64,000 nt of DNA. It comes from Vanilla planifolia (taxonomy: Eukaryota > Streptophyta > Magnoliopsida > Asparagales > Orchidaceae). Location of the stretch: contig JAIUJO010000190.1 in assembly GCA_023846275.1 (NCBI GenBank), positions 634,298 to 698,297 on the forward strand, given 5' to 3'. The notes under the pieces were generated by a model. It made no database searches. It saw nothing but the letters and a program-made list of their open reading frames with translations, and was not told where the DNA came from. The translations under genes were made by a program, and so were the position numbers. Shown one piece after another: positions 40,363-53,899 of the stretch; within the stretch, counting starts at the first letter, position 1; every line of letters starts with the position of its first letter.

Positions 40363-43295
40363 TAAAGTTGTAATAACATAAATTAAGGCAATGTAATACA
40401 TGTAAATAAAAGTAATGTAAAAGTCACAGGATAGGAGATTTAGTGTTATATTGCAATATAATCAAATCAAAGAAAAAAGTTAAAAAAATGAGATAAATTA
40501 TAAGAGAAAATTAAATTAAAAAATATTAAAGAAAGCTAGTGCAACATTGTCAATTGTCAAATATTGAACAAATTAAATTTACTTGCAAAATGGATATAAA
40601 AATGAATCATTAAATGGACAAAATTTGTGAGACTGACACAAACTTCATTTGTTTCATGTTGATCGTGTTGTGTTTTGAATTTTTTGCAAACTAGAAATGC
40701 AAATATGTATACATAATAACAAGCTATTATTTTACAATAAGTAAATATATATTAAATTTGAAGTGGGATTAGTTAATGAAATGTAATATAACAAAATCAA
40801 GATAAAGTAGAAATAAGAGATTTAGAGTTTCATAGATTACTAAATCAAAGCAAAAAATATTTAGAAATGACATAAATTTTATGGCAAAGTTATATCTCAA
40901 GAAACTAAGAAAATCTAGTGTAAGATACTCAATCATCATATAATGTAGAAAACTAAATTTCAACAAAGTGAGCGAATATTACGCAAAAAAAAAATTAATA
41001 AACTGAAAAAAATAATTTTTGTCTTGTAAAATATGTGAAACTTGTTCGAATGACATTTATCTACTTATCCATTAGACTTCTTGCAAACTAACACAAATTA
41101 ATAAAGTAAATTAGACTAAATAATATTAAAATATTATTTCAAGCATTGTCGCCAACAAGATGATTGTAATGTAAAGCTTACAAAAGAGGAGAGTTAGTGT
41201 TTCATAAGGATATAACATCAATCATAAGAAAACATTTGTCAAAATCAAATAAATTATCAGGGAAATTTCATTCCATGATATTAAAGAGATTGAGTATAAA
41301 ATTCTCACTTGTTCAACCTAATGCAAATAAAAATAACTCATTTACTAATTTAAAAAACTTTTGAAAAAGTATGTAAAAATATATAAATGAATATTTAGTT
41401 AGATAATTCTTTTGATGATGAATATAAAAATATTTTTTTCAACTTAATCAGACATCATTTTGCATTACTATGAATTATAGATGTAAATAAGAATAAATAT
41501 AAATATTTACTCTTTTAATATTAACAAAATATATGTTAAAGCTAAACTGATATAAATTAAATCAATGTAATATTACCAAATCAAAGTAAAAAAGTTGAAT
41601 AAATGGTACAAACTGTATAGGATGTTGCATAACAAGATACTAAAGTGATCGAACCTAATATGATCAACTACTAAATAAGTTATGAATTCAATTTAAAAAA
41701 TCTTTGAAAAATATTGAAAAATAGTTTACTTGATAGAGCTCCTTAAGACATGTCTAGGGTTATTTAGTCTCTCTCAGTTCGATAACATTTAGAATTATTG
41801 TAAAATACCATATAATAATGAAAAAATAATTACAAGAATTTATTTGAAATTTAAATAAAGTTTTTAAATGTTGTTGAAATGAGATAAATTGAAGAATGTG
41901 ATATCGATAAATCAAACAGATGTTTGGGGCACGTGAGGGGTAGAACTTGAGTTTCTTGGTAATATAACCAAATTAGAATAAAAGTTTTGAAGAAATGAGA
42001 CACATTATATAGAAAAAATACATTAGAAGATGCAAAGGCATTAATAAAATTTTTTTAAAAGATTTCAAGAGAAAGTCACATGAAATTTGTGAGGTCCCAT
42101 TAAGACCTCATTCCAAATTATGATGAATAAACAATTTAAATAAACATAAATAACGTCAATTTATTATTTTAATATTAAGTTAATAGCTATTAAAGTTAAA
42201 ATCATGCAAATTTAGCAATGTAATAGATCAAAATAAAATACATCTAAGTTTATATCAGTGTAAAGTAATAGATTCATAACAATATTTGAAACTAAAAGCA
42301 AAAAAATTAAAGAAATGGGAGAACCTCATTGGAAATTTCACTCCACAATACTTAGGAGGTCAAGTGTACCATCCTCGATAATTAAATTAAGTACAATATA
42401 GAATGACATGCCAAGCATGCCAAAATGAGGTCAATGAGACATGTCCAACGAATTTTTTTTGTGCCGATCGATCTTTGTTTTGAAATACTAAAAATTATCT
42501 ATGTAAACAAATATACATAAAAATAAATTATCAATTTTTAATATTATGTAAATATGTGATAGAGTAAAAATGAGATAGATTAGAGCAATGTAACTTAACC
42601 AAATAAAAGATATGATATGTCACAGAATAGAAACATTAAGCTTAGATATTAATGTAATAAAATCATATTAAAAGGTTTGGCTCAAATTAAAATGTCTTGC
42701 AAAACTTACTAAATAAATTGAAAAATTTTTAACAAAATAAAAATAAATTCCTAAATAGATAGAATGCATCAAGACTAATGCAAGTACATTTGTTCTATCT
42801 TGGTTGGAATTTTTTAGAATTACCAAGGATTAGAAAATTAAAAATATTAAATAGTAGTACAATTTTATTTTTTTAATTAATTTAGTATATATTCAAGCCA
42901 ATAGGGTTAAAATCAAGGAACATAATATGACCAAATCAATATGATGTAAAGGCCAGTTATTAAATTTGAAGTTAGATGGTATTATAAATAAAAGAAAATG
43001 AAAAATTGGAACAACAAGATAAATTGTATTGGATAGTCGTTTTGCAAGCTATTAAAAGGTTCAAGTTTAAAAACTTTGACCTTTAAATCTGGTGCAGGTC
43101 GAAACCTTCTATAAAATATGCCAAAATCCTATGCCATAAAATATCAAGAGATAAAAAAAATTATTTAGTTGGATAAACCTTATCAAAACGTGTTGGATGG
43201 CCTTCTCTTCATCTCTATCAAAGCATGCTTATAATAACTACGAAATAGCAAAGAAAATTAACATAGAAAATAAGTGCATATTATTTAGATATTAA

Positions 43296-43352
43296 TAAAT
43301 ATATAACAAAATAAATATATAACAAAATAAATATATAACAAAATAAATATAT
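43296..43352. repeat. 16 bp minisatellite, about 3.6 units
   Basis: The unit TAAATATATAACAAAA is repeated identically at 43,296-43,311, 43,312-43,327 and 43,328-43,343, followed by a partial unit to 43,352. It arose from the TAAATATATATTAAAG segment of the monomer. Perfect identity marks it as recent. Confidence 0.93.
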
Positions 43353-44899
43353 GGCAAATTTAAAAAAGTATAACATATCAAAATAGATGATATATAAAGG
43401 TCACATGAGATAAAAATTGTAGTATTATATTAATTAACTGAATTAGATTTAAAAAGGCATAGAAACTTGACAAATTCTACAAGAAATTTTAATTCAATGA
43501 TATTAAAGAGATCAACAATAAAATTCTTTATTTTCAAATCATATATGAGCATAAATTCTTGTAATGAATTCAAAACTAATAAAATGATATTTTAAAGTAT
43601 TAAAATGAACATTTAATTTAATATAATGTTTTATTTGAGTTCATTATTGTTTGTTTCATCTCAAACGAACATTGTTTAGAATTACCATGTGGCATTTGAT
43701 CAAATAAATTTATATAAAAATAAAATATTTTTTATTATTAATTAAATATGAAATATACTAAAAATGAGTTAAATCGAACAAAAGTAATGTAACTAAAATA
43801 ATAGATTTCTTGGTAAGTAAGACAAAGGAAAATTTAAGGTTGCATTCTAGGATACTTGAGGAATCTTGTGTAACATCCTCAGTCATCAAAACATATTACA
43901 AAACAAAATGACTTTTGAAACTTCACAAAATATTTTAAAATAATTTTTTTGAAGTACAAAAATGAATTTTTAGTTTGATAAAGATCATCAAGATGAGTTC
44001 AATGGCATTTATTTCTACTTGATTAGACATTATATGCACTTAATATTGTTTACCAAAGTAAATAAGCATAAAAAACAACAAATTATTAATTTAGTAAGAA
44101 AAGTTTATATAGTAATGATATAATGTGATAAATTATGCAATACAATATATAAAATAAAAGTGATGTAAATGTTGCTTGAGAGGAGATATTAAAATTTCAT
44201 TGTAATATAAGGAAATTAAAGCTAAAACTTTTAAAAGTAAGATAAATTTACAAAAAGGCTATATTATAAGAAACTAAAGAAGCCAATTATACATGAAAGC
44301 TACATTCAAAGTTGCTATGAAGATGAAGTGCATCATTCTCGTTCATCAAATCATATACAAATCATAGAGTATTATGTTGCCTATCAAAACTTTATAAAAT
44401 AAAAGATTTAAAAGTAGAAAAAATGACATTTAATTGAATAGGGCTTGTCAATATGAGTCCAATGATGCTTGTTTCTCCTCAATCAGACATTACTTGGATT
44501 CACTCATAGTTTTCAAATTAAATAAAGGAAAATAATAATAAATTGTTATTTTTTTGTTATTTTAATTTATAGTAAGTCTAGAATACTATAAATTGTAGCA
44601 TTATAATAGAAGTAAAGTAGGAAAAATATAAAGATCACACAAAAAGAGATTTTTAGTTACAATGTAATTAAATAATATTAAAGGGAAGCATTTAAAGAAA
44701 TGAGATAAGTCGTATGGGAAAGTTCCATTCCAAGACGCTAAGTAGCTTAAGTTAAACATGCTCGACTATCTAATGTTGTAGAAATCAAATGATCTCGTAA
44801 ACCATGTTACAATCATCAAAAAATAAAATATTTAAAGAAATAAAAAGAATATTTGTTTAGATACAACTCATTGAGATGGGTCTAATGATGTTTCTTTCA

Positions 44900-46790
44900 T
44901 TTAATTTAAATTAGTGCAATTTATTATGCCTTCAGACAAAAGATTTTTCTATAAATGTGAGTAATACATGGTATAGTGGGCTAGAGAGGTTCACTACTCC
45001 AAAAATAATTGTTATACAAAATTGTAATGAAATATTACGACATCCAAAACAATATATAAAGTTTAAATTAATATTTTTAACCATTTAGATTTGTTAAGAC
45101 GTTATAGAAGAAAAATTATTAAATGATTAGAAAGAAATACATCATGGTAATACAAATAGAAATATAGTGGACCTAAGCTTTGAAAAGCATTAGTTGCTTC
45201 TGTAACGTGTTTGCTTTTGTGATACCAATTTATATTATATGGCTTAGTGCCCCTAGCACATTTTGTTAATGTGGGTATGTGTGAGGTTCTATGTTGTGGT
45301 TAATTGCCATAAATTTGTTCTCTTAATTCTATATTGTGGTAGAATATAACGTGTGTGTTTTTGCCAAAAGCAACAATTAAACAACTATTTGATGTGTATA
45401 TTATATGTTATAGTTGTGGGCTACTAAGATATTTTATGATTTATAGGATGTATAGATTATATTTGGTGGATAACAGTCATGAAGGTACTCTTAGAGGTCG
45501 AAAAGTTAAGAGCATGTGGTTAGACTTCCATACTAGGGTGAAATGGATCATGCAAAAAAGCTAGAGCATCAAACCAGGTGCAATCATGTTAGGCTAGGGT
45601 TGGAACGCGTATGAGATCATTAATGAGGCATCTAAAATCTAATTTGACATATTTCATGAATAAGAATATGATTATGGTCATGAGTATGATAGAGATTTGA
45701 TAGGCCTACTTTAAACATTAAAGATAAATTTTAGAGGCCCACTTTAGATTCTTAATAAAAAATGCTTGTTGGAGTTATGTAATTAGGGTTATTGATTGCT
45801 ATGACACATTTGTAATACTTTAGTTAGGCATTTTGACATATTTCCAAATGTTTTCGATAATCATGATATTGATTATAATCTACTTATATAGGTATGTTAT
45901 TTTACCTCATTACCAATTGTATAATTTATAGTATGACATGTTCATTCCTTATTAACCCTTAGCTCAGACCTTGCTTTTACTTGTAAGGTAATGAGATAAG
46001 AGATTGCTTAATAGTAAATGTTAGAGAATTTCATGTTTTGCATCTTATAGTTCAAGTAGTTTTACTTGCATCTTCTATTCTAGTAGTAATGATGTTATTT
46101 TAGTTACGATTTTGATTTTATTTTTTATGCACTTTAGGTGAATTAGAAATTTTATTCTATACTTTGATAGAAGCCCCATCTATAATGTCCTAAAAAGCTG
46201 GAATTATTGACTTATGAATAATTTGATAATTATGATGTTTTATTGTCATTTTATGTAAAGATTGTATTACTATTAGTTGGTACCTTTGCAAAATATGGGT
46301 TACTTAGCCTAGGAAATAGTTTAGTATTAGTTTGGTGAATAGTTGTTAAAGGACATGATTGCTTTCTTGTATTATACTATAAGCCTTGTGACGAATTTTG
46401 AGATCATAATTCAAAATTTAAATATTAAGCCTTGAGAGTGAATGGTGGCTAGTCAAGTACATTTTATTTCTACGCCGATGTTTTTGCACCGACTACTTTA
46501 ATTTGAAGAAAGTATATTTCTTTTAAAATGTCAAATGTGACAATTTGTTAGTCTATACAAATACTAATGTCGAAGAATGTCTTCTATAATATTTTAGCAG
46601 ATTGGCTGTTCTCTTACTTGTTAGACTCGATACAAGTTAAATTGACTTAAACTATCAATAATAAAGGTTAGTACATTGCTACTACAAGTTTGGTAACCTA
46701 TATTTTTTGTGTCAAACATAAATAAATTAAAAAAGGCCTATGTTTTACAAACATTCTAAAATTTCAAAATGGGTTACCATAGAGATAAAA
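44900..46790. other. Satellite strand switch J7 (+ to -) spanning the insert
   Basis: Left of the insert, + sense satellite fades at about phase 210-215 (TTTAAATTAGTGCAATTTAT, near 44,905-44,925). Right of it, - sense satellite appears at about phase 212 running down (ACATTCTAAAATTTCAAAAT near 46,751, then ACCATAGAGATAAAATAAAT). The flanks are therefore mirror images meeting at the same phase, with the 1.8 kb insert between them. Confidence 0.6.
44930..46750. mobile_element. Non-satellite insert, probable LTR-type retrotransposon fossil
   Basis: The only stretch of more than 300 bp that does not follow the satellite boxes. Its G+C is higher and more variable; the line at 45,481 counts 26 of 60. 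It looks non-coding: CCCCTAGCACATTTTGTT near 45,250, paired TTCTATRTTGTGGT motifs near 45,286 and 45,327, GGCTAGGGTTGGAACGCG near 45,592, GGCCTACTT and GGCCCACTT elements near 45,704 and 45,735, and an AATAAAAAATG element near 45,755. The length of about 1.8 kb, lack of any long frame and promoter/poly(A)-like texture resemble a solo LTR or LTR fragment of a plant-type retrotransposon, but I cannot assign a family. Ends are approximate, and neither a terminal inverted repeat nor a convincing target duplication is visible in this AT-rich context. A 69-codon frame at 45,355 shows no recognised domain. It looks old and non-functional. Alternatives are an unrelated spacer or a fragment of another repeat. 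Confidence 0.5.
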
Positions 46791-49700
46791 TAAATGCTGT
46801 TTCACTCTTCTTAAAGAAAGCCTATCCAATTAAATATTTATATTCATATTGTGTTTAAAAAAATATCATATTTGAATATTTTGACACAATTCGATTCACG
46901 CATGCATATAAAAAAAAAGCGATTACACTCAATCTATTTAATTTCATGGAATGGAGCTTTCCTATATAGTTTACAATATTTTTTTCAGTGCTCATATATT
47001 GCTGTGAAGCTCTTATTCTGCTCTCGTGTGACATTCACATTGTTTTGATTGTTATATTGTATTATGTTAATTAATCAAATTCAACTTTAATACATTTATT
47101 TATTGTAAAAGTTATAATTTATTGTTATTTGTAACTGTTCATGTTCATAATTCATAGTAATTCTAAACAAGGCCATTCAAATAAAAATATATTTGAATAT
47201 ATATTTTTTAATATTTTATTTTAAAATTTTAATAATGCTTTATATGATCTTTCATCGATACATGATTTTACAATTATGAATTTTGTACACAATCTGCTTA
47301 GCATCCTTCAATTGAATATTTCAGAATAGTTTATCTTTTTTTTTTTCTAATATTTAGTTTTTAATTGGTTATATTACAATGAAGGTCTAATTATCTACTC
47401 ATCTAATTTTTATATCATTTTTATTTAGTTACATTATATAGCTCTAATTTTTATAAATTTATTATGTTATATATTTAATTAATATTAAATTAATAATTCA
47501 TTATCATTTATCTTTATTTATTTTTGTAATTATATATCCTTGTGTCTTTTTTTGAAATATATTTTTTTATTTTATTATATTTCTATTAAACTCTAATTCT
47601 ACTTTTATGTGACATTGACATAGTTTTGATTTGCGTACATTACTCTAATAAAATTTATTTTATTTTAATTTTAACAGATACTTTTTAGGGATAAAATACC
47701 ATATTTTTATTATTTATTCTTGTTTACTTTGGTGATTCATAGTATGTAGGAGCACAACATTCTAATACATTTTATCTCATTACTTTATAATTTTGACTTG
47801 ATTTTGTTATATTATTGCAAAACTCTAACATTTCTCTCAAATGATTGTTGCATTACTTTCATTTTATGGTATTACATTTGTTGAATTATACTTATTTAAA
47901 CTTTCGTATATATTACTTAATATTAAAATAATATTTTTTATTTATATTAATTTACTCTAGCAATCCACAACAATTCTGACTATGCTATAATCAGGACAAA
48001 GTTATTTTTTTGACTTAACATGATGAGTGCTATATAAGTTAATTTTATCTTCTAGATTATTAAATATTTCAATTTGTAGCATTTAGGCATGTATTATGTG
48101 GCATTTTGATCAATTTCTTACTTAATGATCAAGGATGTTATACTCAAAGTTCTTAGTACCTTTGAATACATCTTCTTAGGATAATTTATTTCATTTTTTA
48201 AAATATTTCAGTCTTTTTCTTATATTATTATGGGACTCTAAATATCATCCCTTGTGAATTTATATCGCCTTAATTTTGTTATACTGTATTGCTTCAATTC
48301 TTCTAATTTATTATTTATGTGTATTTACATCAACAATTTATAGTGATTCCAAAAGATGTCTAATCCAGATGAAAAAAAAAGTTAACAAACTCATCTCGTC
48401 AAGCTTTTGCCAATTAAAAATATTTTTTAATTTTTAAATATCTTAATTTTTTAGGTTTTTGCATGATTTATGAGAGATTTGAATTTGTACTAGGTTTGAT
48501 GATCGAGCAAGATAACTTAGTCTGCTTAGTATTATGAAATTGAAGTTTATTATACAATTTGTCTTATCAAATTAATTTTATTTTTTTATATATATTGCTA
48601 CATAAATAAAAATCTCATATTGTGTGACCTTATATTAGTTTTATTTTGTTATATGACTTTAATTTATCTTATTTTAGCTTTAAATATATTTTAAAATAAT
48701 AATTTATTATAATTTCTCTATTCACTTTGGTAACTCATACTAATGCTAAACAAGGTCCAACTAAGATGGAATATATGTCATTAGACTGATCTTGACACAT
48801 TATGTCTAACTAAATATTCATTTTTATATTTTTAGATACTTTATTTTATTGGGTTCATGTGTAGTTTATGTGACATTTCAGTTTCCACTAGATTTGACAA
48901 TTGTGCATGTCACGCTCGATCTCCTTAGGTGTTGTAATGCATGATTTTGATGCACTTTATAATACTTTCTCATTTGTTTTGCTTTGATTTTATTACATTG
49001 CGGATAAACTATAATTCTCCTCTTGTGTCATTGCCACATGTTTTGATTTGGTTATATAAGATTGCTATTATTTGTTTAATTTTCAATACATCATATATTT
49101 AATTCGTGTTAAAATAAAAAATTATTTTTAAATAAGCACATTTTTTTTTTCCATAGTTATTACAAACATCATCTTATTGAGACAAAACAAGCTTTGTTTG
49201 ACTCATCTACAAGTGCTCTATTTAATTAAATATTTGATTTTTTTTTGGGGATATTTTCTTTTTAAAATTTTGCAATGCTTATTGGGTTTTTAAATTTTTT
49301 ACCATTTTTGTTATTCAAACATGTTACAATAAAACTATAACTCCCTTTTTGTGCGACTATTACATCCTTTTAAATTTTTTATAGTACGTTTTTTTAACTT
49401 TTATCTTTTTTTTGTTTGACATATATTTACTTAATAATAAATTTATAATTTACTATTACTTATGTTCACATTTGTAATTCATAGTATTTTCAAAAGATGA
49501 TCAATTTAAATGAAGCAAATGTAGTTGTACTAGTCTCAACAACATCTATCTAATGAATTATTCATTTCTATATTTTTTATATGTTTATTTGATCGTATAT
49601 TGCACACTTTATGATGTCGTTCAAATTGTCTCTAATTTAATTATTAAGGATTTCATTTTCTATCACTTTAATATCTTGTCTTGTAACTTTTTAGTTAATT

Positions 49701-52700
49701 TATCCCAATTACTTAGAATTTTAGCTTCGATTTGGTAATTTTAGATAATAACCCTAAATATCCCTAATTTGACATTTATAATGCTTTGATTTGGATGTAT
49801 TATATTGTTTTGATTTATCTCATTTTTGGTATATTATTTATTTAAGTAATATTAAAAAAATAACTTATTCTTATCTAACTTTGCTTTGTTTTGAATTTCA
49901 TAGTATTTTTAGAGGAGATCTCACTTAAACGAAGAAATCTTTATTTGAATCACCCTGTTGATCTCAATCAAACTAAGTACACATTTTCAATTAATAAATA
50001 TTTTATTTGCTATTTTTTTTGCCAGTTTACAATGAATTTCAAATCATAACTAATTTAATGATTGGTGATGTAAGTGCTAAGCTCTATTTTTTGTTGGAAA
50101 AACATTATAATATATATTTTTTTCGTAACTTCAAATTTTTTATTTTTATTATATTAAATTATATTTCTTAAATTTACCTAACTTCAAATCTTTTTATATA
50201 TTTTCCTAATTTTAAATTTGTAATGTTTTATTATTTGTGTTTATTTCATTTTGTAATCTGAAGTAATTTAAAATGATGTCATATGTAGACAAAACAAACT
50301 TATTTTGCTCGTCTAAATGATCTCAATCCAATTAAATAATTATTTTTTTATTATGATATATTTTTATTATTTATAATTTTTGCCTGGTTTAAAAGAAATT
50401 TTGATTTATATCGTATTTGATAATCGAGATTCTCATGCTTGATTTACTTTATATTTTACAATGAAATTTTTCATTACAATTAAGCCAATTGTTTTAAAAT
50501 GTTTTGCTTTGATTTTGTTCTATTACTTTAAAAGTCTAATTTACCGTCTTATGGCATTTACATTACTTAGATTTAGCTATATACATTATTTTAACTTATG
50601 TGATTTAAAAATTAATATATAGTTAATTATTAATAAAATAATAATTTATATTTTTAGGTTTATTAAGTTTTGAAGTTTGCATTTTTCCAAAATGAGGTGC
50701 AATCAAAATGAAAGAAAAAAATCACTAGACTCCACTCGACTACCATTATCCAAACGCATAACTTTTTATTGTTTTTAAATATTTTATTTTCTCAAGGTTT
50801 TGAATGCTTTGTGAGACAGGTTAACTTATAGCGAAATTAATGATTGAGGATCATACTCTCTATCTCCTTAGTACCTAATAATTTAACTTTCTTATAAAAT
50901 TTATTTCATTTGTTAAAAGTTTTCACATTACCTTAGTTATGTTCCTATGATACAAAAAATCTTTTGTAATTTGATAATGATATCGATTTTATTTTATTAT
51001 ATTATATTGCTTTAATTTAACTCATTTTATATTTGAAATATGTTTACCAATTACAAATAAAAAAATTATTATTATTTATGTTTATTTCTTCTTGTAATTC
51101 ATAACTATTTAAAACATATTTGATTTAGATTAAATAATTGTTATCAATCATGTGTTAACAAACTCTATCAAATTCAACACAAATTTTCATATTTTGAAAT
51201 ATATTATCTATGGTTTTTAGCATGATTTACAAAACATTTAGATACTTACCAAATTTGTTAATTAAGCATGTTACACTCGATACAAAATTATCTTTGAATG
51301 AAATTTTTTGTAATGATTTATCTAATTTTTTAAATTTTTTACATATATTTGGCAATATTACTATGTGACACAAACTCTCCTCTCATTTAACAGTTAGATC
51401 TCTTTTGTTTAGTTATATTATATTATTTCAAAGTATCTCAATTCAATTTTAAGGTATATTTACTTAATATTAAAAAATAAAGTATTCTTATTTAACCTTA
51501 TTTTTTTTAGTAATTTGTTGGAATTCAAAACAAGATCAAATCAATATGAAAAACTTTGTTAGACTTATCTTAATGAGCTCAACCTAGTTATATTTTTTAT
51601 TTTTATATATTTAAATATATTATTTTCAAGGGTTTTGGAATACGTTGCAAGATATCTTTTTCAGGCCTAATTTTATAATTGAACATGTTACAATTGCACT
51701 AGTTAGCATCTTCAAGTGCAAGATTCAAATACAATGTACACATTTTTTTCAATTATGTTTTGTATGAGTTGGTTATTTTACAATAAAAATGTTAAAGTCC
51801 ACTCCTATGACCTCAAAATCATTTTAACTTGGTTATATTATGTTGCTTTACTTTATCTCTTTTCTATATTATTATAAATTTCCTTAAAATTAGAAAATAA
51901 TCATTTATTATTACTTATAGTTATTTTATAATTCCAAATGAGGTTTAATCCCGAGAAGAAATTTTAGTGGACTCTTCTTGATTAGCTCTATCCTATTATA
52001 TTTCTGTGACATAATCTATCTCATTTTGATTTGTTTATTTTACATTCATTCAATTTAACTCTTTTTAAATTTAATACATATTTAAATAGTACTAAAAAAA
52101 ATTTTTTTGATTATTTTTGCTATTTATTTTGGTAATTAAGAATAATACCTACGAATGACTAGTTGTGAAGAAACAAACGTCATTGGGATTAACTTAACCA
52201 GCCTAATCAGTTAATTGTTCATCTTTTACGTTTTAAAAATACTTTTTTGTCGAATTGTGATATTTTTTTCAAGTCATTCTAACATAGGTAATTTGATGCT
52301 CAAGAATAATAGACACAATCTCTTTAGCCTATTGGAATGCATCTTCGCTATCAAATCTCAATTTTCTCTCAATGTGACATATACATTGTCTTTATTTTAT
52401 TATATTATTTTTCTTAAATTTATCTCATTTTATGTTTTAATTTTTGCTTAATTAAAATTAAAATAATAAATAATTATTATTTAATCTTGTTTATTTATGA
52501 AATACACAAAAGAAAAACAAGATCGAGAGAAATCAAAGGTTAATCAACCAGTCTTAACAAGCTCTGTTCAGTTAAATGCTCCACTTTTATATTTTTTAAA
52601 AAACATTTTTTACTTTTTTTTTGCAAGAATTTCTAGATGCTTCAAATGATATCTAATTTTGTTATTGAGTATGATAGACTTGATTTTCATAGCATCTTGG

Positions 52701-52765
52701 AACCCAATTTTCCAATACCACTTATGTAAGTTTTTAAATTTTTTTCTTTGAAGAAGCTATATTAC
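46755..52765 (-). repeat. Diverged ~420 bp satellite array, - block 8
   Basis: About 6 kb of - sense satellite, roughly 15 monomers. Phase-1 boxes are near 48,166 (ACCTTTGAATACATC), 48,530 and 48,930 (TTGTAATGCATG), spaced about 365 and 400 bp. A strongly shortened unit lies near 47,520-47,640. The copy next to the insert (46,790-47,060) is well preserved, including the CCTATCCAATTAAATATTTA and CTCTCGTGTGACATTCACAT boxes. Frames of 61-78 codons at 46,851, 49,553 and 52,215 are antisense repeat. No gene or RNA is visible. Confidence 0.88.
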
Positions 52766-52790
52766 TATCCACCATTAAAAATATTTTAAA
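52755..52790. other. Satellite strand switch J8 (- to +), left edge of the higher-order repeat
   Basis: The - sense reads GAAGCTATATTACTATCC (phase about 375 to 365) up to about 52,767. The + sense follows at once with ACCATTAAAAATATTTTA (phase about 92). The first copy of the 1.13 kb higher-order repeat starts right here, so the switch and the later amplification share this position. Confidence 0.7.
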
Positions 52791-53899
52791 AAATATTTAA
52801 ATATACAAAATTGAATATTTTGTTAAAGAAAACCCATTAATACCATACCAATGATGTTTGTTTCATCTTTATTAAAACTCACATTGAATAAATGTTAATT
52901 ACAATAATAAAATACGAATAAATAATAAGAAATTATGATTTGAGAATTATGTAAATATTTATTAAACCTTAAGTTAGGTGAATTAAAAAATTGTATTTTA
53001 ACCAGATTGAAACAATGTAAATGTGACATAGAAGAAAATTAGAGTTAAAAAAAACATAACTAAAACAAAGTGAAAATTTAAAGAAAAAAGACTAATCATA
53101 TGAAAAAGTCGTATTCCAAGATATTACTGGATATAGTGTGATTTCCTCGATCATCAAATCATGTATGAATCAAATGATTTAGTAAAGCATCTCAAAAAAC
53201 CCAAAAGAAAAAAATTTTAAAAAAATCATAAAATGAATATTTAATTAGATATCCCTTGTGACATGTATCCAATAATGTTTATTTTGTCTCAATCAAAACT
53301 CTTATAGAATAAATTTGAATATTAATATTAATCTAATATATATAAAGTGAAAATGAAAAAATTTTTGGAAACGGAACGTTACCAAATTGAAGTGATATCT
53401 AGTCATATGAAAACAAAACATTTGAATAACTAAGACAATTTGCGTAGATTAGTTATTTTCCAAGTTTTACCAAAGACATAATGTAACATGCCAAATTGCA
53501 AAATCGAATATGAACAAAATAGTCTTCGAGGATGACAAAACATAAAAAAAAATATTAAGAAGAGTGGGGCATTTGTTTCATCTCAATAAGTCATTGTTTG
53601 CATTCATTGTGAACTACCAAAGTAAATAAGCTAAATATTATTAAATTATTATATTAATCTTAAGTAAATATATATTGAAATTAAAATTAATTAAGTTGAT
53701 GGAATATAATGTAACCAATTAAAAATAATAACATGAGAGGTGATTTAGAGTGCTTTAGTAATATAACTCTATAGAATTGAAAAGTTTGAAAAAATGATAT
53801 TAATTGTATAGGAAAGTTGCTTCTATAGACTCTGAGGTGATGGTGTATAATACACATTATCACCAAAAACTTTATAAAATGAAATATCACGTAAAGAAA
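52775..53899 (+). repeat. Higher-order repeat copy 1
   Basis: First copy, about 1,125 bp. Its left end coincides with the strand switch at about 52,770, so it lacks the GAAATATCACGTAAAGAAAT lead-in seen before copies 2 and 3. It includes GAATATGAACAAAATAGTC and ATTAAGAAGAGTGGGGCATT landmarks. It contains a 67-codon minus-strand frame (53,687-53,890) of repeat origin. Confidence 0.9.

Larger units (their letters stand above)
36490..44930 (+). repeat. Diverged ~420 bp satellite array, + block 7
   Basis: About 8.4 kb in the + sense, roughly 20 monomers. Phase-1 boxes are readable near 36,900, 37,094, 37,504, 37,855 and 38,070. The 36,900-37,094 unit is only about 194 bp long because it passes from phase about 105 directly to phase about 335. 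Near 44,690-44,720 a well-preserved copy (GAAATGAGATAAGTCG, then a GTTCCATTCCAAGACGC box) shows that the array stays recognisable to its right edge. The block includes an AT dinucleotide run at 40,339 and a 16 bp minisatellite at 43,296, both inside the AT linker of the monomer (phases 210-285). Minus-strand frames of 65-82 codons at 36,487, 36,677, 37,859 and 40,769 are antisense repeat and not genes. Confidence 0.88.

Noticed and set aside
45355-45564. 69-codon frame inside the non-satellite segment
   Set aside because: No domain or motif seen, too short, and the surrounding segment looks like non-coding LTR-type sequence.
44940-46745. Target-site duplication ATAAA flanking the insert
   Set aside because: ATAAA can be found on both sides (near 44,950 and 46,720), but it is so frequent in this AT-rich sequence that it carries no weight, and the inferred end would not be the usual CA.
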